DNA from: JBBSEX01 sp038239345 | GTDB lineage: Bacteria > Acidobacteriota > Terriglobia > Bryobacterales > Bryobacteraceae | Reading direction: 5' to 3' | NCBI GenBank assembly: GCA_038239345.1 | Contig: JBBSEX010000048.1 | Span: forward strand, 1 to 21,144 | Length of the DNA stretch: 21,144 nt | Part shown: in pieces, positions 7,207 through 13,332 of the stretch | Position numbering within the stretch: position 1 is the stretch's first letter | Layout: every line of letters begins with the position of its first letter | Made by a program: the position numbers and the translations under genes | The notes under the pieces: model-generated | The model's database searches: none | What the model was told of the DNA's origin: nothing | The model's input: only the letters and a program-made list of their open reading frames with translations

Positions 7207-8103
7207 ATGAGTTTCAGACGTCGTGTATTCGTAAGCGTGCCCGTTGACGATCACCTCGATCAGCGTCAACTCGCGCTGAAAGAGAGCATTTTGAAAAGAG
7301 TGGAAGCCACCGGATACGAGCCGCAGAATTTCTTCTTCTCGGGCATGGCTGCAGGAATGGCCTGGAATTTCTCTTCTGCGAGCGAAGTCATGAGGCGCTG
7401 CCACGGCGCTCTCATACTTGGGTTCCCGCGTTGGCGATTTGCCGGGCCTGACGGCGAGGTTCGCTTGCCCACAGAATATAACCACTACGAAGGTGCGCTT
7501 GCGAATTCGCTGAAGATGCCGATATTGACTATTGCCGAGCGTGGCATTGTCGATCGCGGAATTCATTGGACGGGCGGTGGGAACCCGATCCTTTTCATGC
7601 CGGAGACTGCCGACTCAAAGTGGCTCGATGGTCAGTCTTTTCAGCATCGGTTCAACGTGTGGATCGAGCAGATGGCGGAAAGGCGCGATGTGTTTCTTGG
7701 CTACTGCAGTAAGTCGAAAAGTACAGCCCAGTCAATCCACCTGTTCGTAAGCAACAAGTTGAAGTTGACGGTGATGGATTGGGCGATGGATTTCACCGGC
7801 GGAGGAACAATACTCGAAGAGATTGAGCGGGCCGCCACACTGTGCACGTGCGGGATCTTCCTCTTTACGAAGGACGATCCTCTGGAAGGTGAGGGCAGCC
7901 ATGCCGCCCCCCGCGATAACGTCGTGTTCGAGGCTGGCTATTTTGCAAATTCAAAAGGCAAGGACAGAGTCCTGATAATCCGTGAGGAAGGAGCGAAAAT
8001 GCCGGCGGACCTTGGCGGCAATATCTATGTCCATCTGTCGGACAAGAACAGCACAGCGTCGATTGAAGGCGCTCTTCGGGACTTTCTTGATCGTCGGCTT
8101 TAG
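7207..8103 (+). CDS. tandem NDT/TIR-like protein (two homologous-looking nucleotide-binding domains)
   Basis: 298 residues. The C-terminal half (about 159-298) fits the PF10137-type TIR-like domain: RDVFLGYCSKSK (160-171), GIFLFTKDD (216-224), RDNVVFEAGYFANSKGKDRV (236-255) with candidate catalytic Glu242, then MPADLGG. The N-terminal half resembles a nucleoside-deoxyribosyltransferase/TIR-like fold: RRVFVSVPVDDH (5-16), HGALILGFPRW (66-76), TEYNHYEGALANSLKMPILT (89-108) with Glu95 in the place of Glu242. The two halves therefore look like diverged copies of one fold. AGGAG at 7197-7201, five bases before ATG, fixes the start. The gene follows the first TIR-like gene on the same strand after 237 bp that contains repeats, so it may have its own promoter. 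Either an NAD-cleaving effector or a nucleotide sensor would fit. Confidence 0.78.
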   Translation: MSFRRRVFVSVPVDDHLDQRQLALKESILKRVEATGYEPQNFFFSGMAAGMAWNFSSASEVMRRCHGALILGFPRWRFAGPDGEVRLPTEYNHYEGALANSLKMPILTIAERGIVDRGIHWTGGGNPILFMPETADSKWLDGQSFQHRFNVWIEQMAERRDVFLGYCSKSKSTAQSIHLFVSNKLKLTVMDWAMDFTGGGTILEEIERAATLCTCGIFLFTKDDPLEGEGSHAAPRDNVVFEAGYFANSKGKDRVLIIREEGAKMPADLGGNIYVHLSDKNSTASIEGALRDFLDRRL

Positions 8104-8185
8104 CCTCGTGACTTCTAAGGGATCCGGAGGTTCGATGCTGCGTTTGGCATCGGTGGGCAAAAGGGGCTTGCGGAAGATCGCATCC

Positions 8186-8212
8186 CGCCGGATAAGCTTC
8201 ATCGATCCGGCG
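8186..8212. repeat. 8-bp perfect hairpin downstream of the tandem TIR-like gene
   Basis: cgccggat at 8186-8193 and atccggcg at 8205-8212 enclose an 11-nt loop, about 80 bp after the stop codon. It is GC-rich but has no T-run, so it is only a possible transcription end. Confidence 0.35.
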
Positions 8213-8280
8213 CGCCGGTGAAATCCAGAGTGTGAATCAAGCGTCCGCGCGGATGGTCGGAGTAGCGGCTATTCGGATAG

Positions 8281-8306
8281 CTGGCGATAACAGCCCTTCT
8301 CACCAG
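8281..8306 (+). repeat. second dispersed repeat family, left-end copy
   Basis: ctggcgataacagcccttc repeats the left end of the element at 6990-7050 exactly over about 19 bases. It lies in the gap after the tandem TIR-like gene. Confidence 0.45.
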
Positions 8307-8366
8307 CAATCCGGCCTGCGGACCCCAAACGTCTAGGCGTTCGAGGAAGGCAGCAGGCGTTCCGGC

Positions 8367-8702
8367 TCAAAGAAGGCCGACAGGTCCCTTTATTCGGAAC
8401 GAACACGGGCCGGATTCTTCCACTTCGAATTTTGGCGGCCTGTTTGTCGGCCAAGGTGCGTAGCATTGATCCAGCATCCAACGCCCGATGCCTTCGCTAA
8501 TCAGCTCGCGGCAGTCTGCCCAGAAGGATTGCTTGCCGACGTTCACTTCGACGGTGACGATTCCCGAGTGCGTGGGAAGTTCAACTGTTACGCTGTGCCA
8601 CTCTGCCTTGAAGTTACGGTCACGGTCTACAGCCTCAATCTTGAAGCCGTACCCCGCTCCGGTAGGGTGTCTGCGTCCGTTGTTCCATCCAGTCCAGATC
8701 AT
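8367..8702 (-). CDS. conserved-looking hypothetical protein, 111 aa
   Basis: I take the internal ATG at 8702 as start because the protein from MIWTGWNNGRRHPTGAG onward is compact and regular, while the longer frame upstream reads like non-coding sequence. Features include ELPTHSGIVTVEVNVGKQSF (52-71), CRELISEGIGRW and YAPWPTNRPPKF, a pattern I associate with a small widespread uncharacterised family; no domain is named. No signal peptide or membrane segment is seen. Upstream on the minus strand there is TATACT, a TTGGGA and a perfect gggaac/gttccc dyad that may be promoter and operator. It diverges from the next small gene across 253 bp. Function unknown. Confidence 0.6.
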   Translation of the reverse strand: MIWTGWNNGRRHPTGAGYGFKIEAVDRDRNFKAEWHSVTVELPTHSGIVTVEVNVGKQSFWADCRELISEGIGRWMLDQCYAPWPTNRPPKFEVEESGPCSFRIKGPVGLL

Positions 8703-8940
8703 CCGGTGCCTATTAGTATATAGGGCCGGGAACTCTCGGTTCCCAAAGGGCGTTCCGGGACGTTTCGGCAGATTAGTCCTGACAAGCTGGCATCCATACA
8801 GCATCGGTTCGCAGGCAATGTATCGATGCATCAGGTAGCATTTTAAGAGGGATACTGCAAAACCTGAGGCGGCGGGGTTGCATGGCGCGCCGCATATTTT
8901 GCGCTCGAACGGAAATGAGAGTGCCTTCGTCGCATCGTCG

Positions 8941-8949
8941 GGTGGAGGA
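8941..8949 (+). promoter_or_regulatory. Shine-Dalgarno that fixes the start of the 108-aa gene
   Basis: GGTGGAGGA lies six bases before the ATG at 8956. It makes that ATG a better start than the in-frame codon at 8878. Confidence 0.65.
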
Positions 8950-8955
8950 ACAGCA

Positions 8956-9282
8956 ATGCCGCATTCAGAGAAGGACCGCGTCGCGGAGGAGGTTGTCGAG
9001 TTGCGCGTGACTTTTGAACTCGGACTTTCGAACAAACGAAGTTATCCGAGTCGCCAGTTTGAAGCTTTTGTCAAAACGACGCGGCGGTACATTAAAATGA
9101 CAGTGCGCGACCCGATGATCCACAAAAGCGTCGCTCGGGCGGTGAACGGCTTGCGAGAGTTCCTTGAAGTCGAAAGAAAACGAATCCCGGACAGCATTCT
9201 GTTCGAAGCGGACAGATTGGAATGCGAGCTTTTTGGAGGCTATGATCCGTACTTTGAGGGCCATGAGCCTCCAGGTTTGTGA
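8956..9282 (+). CDS. hypothetical protein, 108 aa
   Basis: The start is chosen from the strong ribosome-binding site. The product is charged and appears mostly helical: VAEEVVELRVTFELG, FEAFVKTTRRYIKM, ARAVNGLREFLEVERKR. It ends with an acidic, aromatic stretch (ELFGGYDPYFEGHEPPGL). No domain is recognised, and there is no signal peptide or membrane span. It sits just upstream of a tyrosine-recombinase remnant, so it may be mobile-element cargo. The divergent 111-aa gene upstream could be a partner. Confidence 0.55.
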   Translation: MPHSEKDRVAEEVVELRVTFELGLSNKRSYPSRQFEAFVKTTRRYIKMTVRDPMIHKSVARAVNGLREFLEVERKRIPDSILFEADRLECELFGGYDPYFEGHEPPGL

Positions 9283-9323
9283 TCCCCTCAAAGACTGATT
9301 GTGGACACGTCCAACGGATCTGA

Positions 9324-9590
9324 TTCCAGGGTTGGCATTGCGAAAGTTCCGAGAAGGTGTTTCTGCTGGTGGTCAAGAATTTCGCAAAAACGGTCGGCAT
9401 CGAAAAGATTGCTCCGCACGATCTCCGGCGCACATGCGCCCGGCTCTGTCACATGTCTGGGGGTGAGCTCGAACAGATCCAGTTTCTCCTCGGGCACGTC
9501 GCGGTGCAGACCACAGAGCGTTACCTTGGCTGCAAGCAGAAAATCCGCAACGCGGTGAATGATCACATCGGTATCGAACCAGCGAGCTAA
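9324..9590 (+). pseudogene. C-terminal remnant of a tyrosine recombinase (XerC/integrase type)
   Basis: The open frame follows a TGA at 9321-9323. It carries the second catalytic box of tyrosine recombinases: HDLRRTCARLCHMSGG, then QFLLGHVAVQTTERYLG with the usual H-x-x-R, GH and Tyr. The N-terminal DNA-binding domain and first catalytic Arg are absent, so it cannot be active. Homologues of this type continue past the Tyr with a CKQK-like tail, as here. It marks past integration near the defence genes to its right and the small genes to its left. Confidence 0.8.
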
Positions 9591-9928
9591 TTCGTCGGAC
9601 GAGGACTTCACGGGAGTGATTCCCGGAACGCCGTATCTGGCCAATGATAAGGCGCAGGGCGCGGTACCGATCCGAGCTCTGTACGAGTGGCCGACTACCC
9701 GCTCAGAGCCAGACCGGCGTGCGCGACGGCGGTTTAGTAGCGAAGTCCAGCTTGGGAAAAAGCACCAGAACGTAAACAAAGGACTTTGACCGTCTACGGC
9801 GTTCACCAAGATCAATAGAATTAACCCAGTTTCCGGGTTTTCACCGCGAATGGAATCACAAAAGAATCACGGCTCCCGCCACCTATCCCTCCCGCATCGG
9901 TAACTGTGCGCGCCTAACGGGAGCGACG
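9591..9928. other. intergenic region after the recombinase remnant
   Basis: No convincing gene. The frames that cross it are antisense shadows of the recombinase remnant or low-quality ORFs. It holds the half-repeat at 9603-9620. The segment at about 9830-9900 contains a tgg/ccc-rich stretch with no recognisable tRNA or att core. Confidence 0.5.
9603..9620. repeat. half copy of the 81-bp palindromic repeat (right arm)
   Basis: ggacttcacgggag at 9603-9616 is identical to the right arm of copy A (213-226). It runs straight into tgattcccggaacgccg, which resembles a left arm, as if two elements met or one lost its core here. Confidence 0.45.
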
Positions 9929-10873
9929 TTAGGGGACAGGCGGATATGGGGGTGGGTCAGTATTTCGCGAGAATACCCAGTCTTCTAGGAACTCGTTGCG
10001 ATGCTTGGATAGAAACGTTCTCAGCATCTCCGGGTTTTCCAGCAAACGCCGGAAGACCGTGCGAACGATTGCTTCGGTGTCGGCCATCACGGCTTCTATT
10101 TTCGGATCGTCCTTCCATCGGCCATGCATGATTATCGACCTCATTTTGTAGCAGGTCTTAACCTTCCGAAAAAGGTCCCTCGCATCAGCAGGGTTGTCGG
10201 CGAGAAAAAATGCGATTCGCTGCGCCAGTTTGTAGCCAATCTCGGAAGTGTCATCCGCTCCAAAAAGGGCTTCCAGGGCCATCCAGAATAATGGATACCT
10301 GTGATCCGGCGGGAAGCTCGTCAATGCGGCCCATGTCGAGCGCAAAGCTTCCCATACCGAATTCTTCCGTGGGACGGCGGAGAGCACACCGTGAAGTTCT
10401 CCCGCCTTAACAACATGCTTTGGCAGGAGGAGATTCGGTAGATCGTTCGGATGGCAGAAGAGCCGGGTATGGCTCTGAACCTGCAAAATGACCGGGATCT
10501 TCTCAGTCTGGCCGGGAACAGGGCGCGACAGTGCGTGAAAACAGACAGTAAATGATACGGGGGACGGTTGCCGGAGCCAAAGGGCAAAATTCGCTAGCAT
10601 CGCCGATTGGAATTTCAACTCCTGAATGGATTTCGGGTTCTTTCCCTTCCACTCAGGGTCCGGCGATCCAAGCGCCTCAGCGTCGTATTCGGCGACAAGC
10701 GCGTGCTTCGCGTCCAAAGTAGCCTGCCGGTCGTGGCGGTTAATGTCGGCAAGGAATCCTGTGTCCTTCTTTAGCCAGTCGGGAACGCCCTGAAAGACAA
10801 AGCCGTTACCGAAGGGAATCGTTGTGCCGAGTGGCAAATCGAGGTCATGGAGAGGAACTACGGTAAACGACAT
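9929..10873 (-). CDS. HEPN-domain protein, ApeA type (candidate abortive-infection RNase)
   Basis: 314 residues. The C-terminal region (about 190-290) has the hallmarks of ApeA-type HEPN domains: FWMALEALFGADDTSEIGYK, then CYKMRSIIMHGR, where Arg245 and His250 make the R-x4-H active-site motif of HEPN ribonucleases. The N-terminal 180 residues are a mixed alpha/beta region of the kind found in ApeA-like proteins, possibly the sensing part. The ATG at 10873 follows the TAG of the upstream gene with no gap, so the two are almost certainly co-transcribed and coupled. HEPN RNases in such pairs act in phage defence or as toxins. No membrane or signal segment. The C-terminal tail is Pro-rich (TDPPPYPPVP). 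Confidence 0.75.
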   Translation of the reverse strand: MSFTVVPLHDLDLPLGTTIPFGNGFVFQGVPDWLKKDTGFLADINRHDRQATLDAKHALVAEYDAEALGSPDPEWKGKNPKSIQELKFQSAMLANFALWLRQPSPVSFTVCFHALSRPVPGQTEKIPVILQVQSHTRLFCHPNDLPNLLLPKHVVKAGELHGVLSAVPRKNSVWEALRSTWAALTSFPPDHRYPLFWMALEALFGADDTSEIGYKLAQRIAFFLADNPADARDLFRKVKTCYKMRSIIMHGRWKDDPKIEAVMADTEAIVRTVFRRLLENPEMLRTFLSKHRNEFLEDWVFSRNTDPPPYPPVP

Positions 10874-11758
10874 CTAGCCGCCCCGGTCGCTGGATTTCAG
10901 CAAAAGGCGAATCATGGCAAACATGCGGTGGTACAAGTAATCCACGCAAGCGGAGCCTTTGATCTCGGTCTTGGTCGTCTCCGTGTGTCGGATCATGAAG
11001 TTGTTACCGATTGACGTGAGGGCCATGGCCTCATCTTCTAAGAGCTTCCGGTAGTTCGACTCCTTGGTCGCTCGGTCCAAGATGGCCGTGGCCTGCGCCT
11101 TCTTGTCCCTGCCCGGTTCGACCGTCTTTAGACGCTCCCAGGCGTCCCATAACTTCTCTAGTCCCTCTTTCCGAACGTCCAATGAACGATTGAGAAACTT
11201 CGTTCGCGCTGTTTCAAGAAGTTTGTCGAGGGCCATATTGCCGGTGGCAAAAACCGCGGCGGCGAGCGCTTCCTGCAGTCCACTCGGGGCCATCCGCGTC
11301 ACTTCGCCGTCCTTCAGTTCAAAAGCGAGACCGTTACGCTCAAAGAACCGATTGATATCCGTCTCGAATTTTTCCCGGCCCTTCTCTTGATCGTAGGAGA
11401 AGTGGTCGTGCTGGAAAAACGAATGATAGGAAGATTCGTCGGGTAGCCCAGCGTGCTCGTAAAGGAACTCCAGCAGGTCAAACAACTGGGGATCGCTTGG
11501 CCATTCATCCTTGCGGTTGGGCCAGTCGCGAGGCCATATTACGTTGTAGGCTGCGAGTCCTGCCTTCAGCTTTTCGAGATCGCAGCCGTAGCTGTTGCTC
11601 GAATTATCCGGGCATTCAAGCGAGAAGAATCGGCCGAAGAGGTTCTCATCGATTTTGGCATTGACAACGGTCAAGAGACCCTTGGTCAGCTCGACATCGA
11701 GCTCCTCTTTGACGCGAGGCTCGTTCATGCCATGGCGCTCTGTGAACAACTTCTTCAT
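10874..11758 (-). CDS. AbiJ-like abortive-infection protein (probable C-terminal HEPN-type helical domain)
   Basis: 294 residues, acidic and helical. The middle and end match the pattern I know from AbiJ-type proteins: FERNGLAFELKDGEVTRM (140-157), RKEGLEKLWDAWERLKT (196-212), and IGNNFMIRHTETTKTEI (250-266) followed by VDYLYHRMFAMIRLLL. A clear R-x4-6-H motif is not obvious here, so catalysis is uncertain; it may instead sense infection or restrain the ApeA-type protein. An alternative start at Met11 (MNEPRVKEE) cannot be excluded because neither ATG has a strong Shine-Dalgarno. The stop abuts the next ATG directly. The divergent HNH gene begins 138 bp away. Confidence 0.6.
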   Translation of the reverse strand: MKKLFTERHGMNEPRVKEELDVELTKGLLTVVNAKIDENLFGRFFSLECPDNSSNSYGCDLEKLKAGLAAYNVIWPRDWPNRKDEWPSDPQLFDLLEFLYEHAGLPDESSYHSFFQHDHFSYDQEKGREKFETDINRFFERNGLAFELKDGEVTRMAPSGLQEALAAAVFATGNMALDKLLETARTKFLNRSLDVRKEGLEKLWDAWERLKTVEPGRDKKAQATAILDRATKESNYRKLLEDEAMALTSIGNNFMIRHTETTKTEIKGSACVDYLYHRMFAMIRLLLKSSDRGG

Positions 11759-11895
11759 GAAACATTCTCGGCCAAACAGAATTTCTTGTTAAACCTTTAT
11801 TTTATCAGCGTGAACGTCCCGCGCGGGTTTGTTTCGATGGGCGGCCTGCAATCCGAAACAGCTCATGACATCCTTGTTGGGATACGATCGAGTCC

Positions 11896-12760
11896 ATGCA
11901 GGGTGTGGTTGATAATTACGTCTCGCTGCAGGGTCGCGAGATCGGTGAGTGCATCTACTGGGGGGGAGCGCGATGCGCCGCTGGGGACGGAACACGCCGT
12001 CCCGTTCGGTTTGAATGGGCCGTGGACGCTCCAACGTGCGAGCTGTGACGTGTGCGCAAAGATTACCTCGCGTTTTGAGCGTGATGCGATGCGGTGTTTG
12101 TGGCCGGACGTCCGCAATGCGCTCGCGATGCAGAGCCGTCGCCGCGACAAGCGACGCTCGACGACCCTCCCTGCGGTGGCCGTGCGCGACGGCGTCCGGG
12201 AAACAGTCCAGGTGCCACGCAATCGATTTCCTACGTATCTTCCGACGCCCTTGTTTCCCCCGCCAGCGAGCCTCTGGAGCGGGAGGCCGGTGCGTGGTGT
12301 TTTTGCAAATCTGGATATGATGCACTTGTGCGGTCCCACGTTTGCGGAGGCGAGTAAAGAATATCCGGGCATCGACTTCTTCGGCATGCACGTCAACTTT
12401 TCCGCCGAAGAGTTCGCGCGCATGCTGGCAAAGATAGGTTTTTGTGCAGCAGTCGCGAGTGTGGGTCTGGGGGCCTTTACGAACGCTCCCATCCGAAACG
12501 TCATCCTCGGTACGGATCACTGTCTTAGTCAATGGGTGGGCTCGTGGTGGAACGAACCCATCAACGGGACGAACGGCGGACTGCACGAAATCAGGGTGAT
12601 GTGCAGCGAGCCCGGAGCAGGCATCCATGCTTTCATCAGACTCTTCGCGCAGTTCGGCGCGCCGGAATACCACGTCATGCTCGGCCCAGCAGACCCAAGA
12701 TACGTTGCATCCGACAATTGGCCTGCACGTTGGGCCGAACACCACCTCATCAACCCGTAG
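11896..12760 (+). pseudogene. HNH endonuclease gene interrupted by a frameshift at a G7 run
   Basis: The reading frame from ATG 11896 gives MQGVVDNYVSLQGREIGECI and then must change at the G7 run (11960-11966) to continue as GGERDAPLGTEHAVPFGLNG through ASCDVCAKITSRFE to the stop at 12758-12760. The combined product of about 288 residues has the zinc-ribbon HNH layout: a first Cys pair, H-x-x-P-x-x-L/G-G, and a second C-x-x-C (SCDVCA). The C-terminal part contains FARMLAKIGFCAAVASVGLG and RLFAQFGAPEYHVMLG. As it stands, Trp replaces the second Cys of the first pair (CIYW). Restoring two bases (GC) gives CIYCGGERD and repairs both frame and metal site. Intact relatives would be defence or restriction-type nucleases. 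Confidence 0.65.
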
Positions 12761-12989
12761 CCATCCCGAATTGTGACAACCTGTCGACTTGTAGCTTCAT
12801 CTGGACGTCATTGCCAGTTGACTCTTTCAAATCGCAAAAAAAATCGCCGGATAGGGTAGCTAAACGGAGCGCGAATCGAGTGAATTCTCGCACGGGCTGA
12901 AGATCCGATTCTCGGGGAAGCATCGAGCGGATGACGCGCCACTCGGAGATTGCTGTGATGAATTCGGCAACATTCCGTGCCGATGGAGG

Positions 12990-13073
12990 ATTACTCCCGT
13001 GAAACGCCGTCCACATCAAAGAAGCCTTGAGGCCAGTCCGGTTAATTGCATGGACACGGACTCACGGGAGAAT
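12990..13073. repeat. palindromic dispersed repeat, copy C
   Basis: The arms are attactcccgtga at 12990-13002 and tcacgggagaat at 13062-13073, with gaaacgccg following the left arm as in copies A and B. The interior differs from copies A and B, so only the ends are conserved. Confidence 0.7.
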
Positions 13074-13093
13074 CTTAAATTAAGGGCACGTGC

Positions 13094-13192
13094 ACAGATT
13101 GGACCAGATAAGTCGGAATAAGCCGGCCAATCTGTTTGATTTTGAATCGCTTACGCTGAAGACTTAGGAAAAAACAGATTGGCCGGTTTATT
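13094..13192. terminator. alternative hairpins, possible terminator or attenuator-like structure
   Basis: A 21-nt arm at 13117-13137 pairs with 13172-13192 with one G-U type mismatch and a 34-nt loop. A third segment, acagattgg at 13094-13102, can also pair with ccaatctgt at 13127-13135, so two stems exclude one another. A T-rich stretch follows the distal arm. Convergent flanking genes make a bidirectional terminator the simplest reading. Confidence 0.45.
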
Positions 13193-13332
13193 TTGTCAAC
13201 CCGTCCAAGTGAACGTCAGCGGCGATAAGCGATTCGGCGTTACTAAGCTAGTTGTGCGTTGCGTAAGGAAAGAGCGTAGATGACGGTCACAAGTGACCCT
13301 TGATGCAATTTGGATCTAGCGATGCGCCGTCC

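Larger units (their letters stand above)
12761..13332. other. non-coding region between the HNH and TrlF-like genes
   Basis: 572 bp without a convincing gene. It carries copy C of the palindromic repeat (12990-13073) and a three-segment hairpin region (13094-13192). Downstream of both flanking genes, which converge here, it may contain their transcription ends. Confidence 0.6.

Noticed and set aside
8703..9035. N-terminal extension of the 111-aa gene to 222 aa
   Set aside because: The extra residues overlap the 108-aa gene and its ribosome-binding site and lack the regular character of the 111-aa part.
9288..9815. 175-aa minus-strand ORF
   Set aside because: Antisense to the tyrosine-recombinase remnant; no motif.
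11453..11895. N-terminal part of a 435-aa plus-strand ORF
   Set aside because: It overlaps the AbiJ-like gene in antisense. Homology-like sequence begins only after the G7 run, and the true HNH start is in another frame at 11896.
11789..12745. 318-aa minus-strand ORF opposite the HNH gene
   Set aside because: The plus strand shows HNH and C-x-x-C motifs; the minus-strand product is Arg/His-rich with no recognisable pattern.
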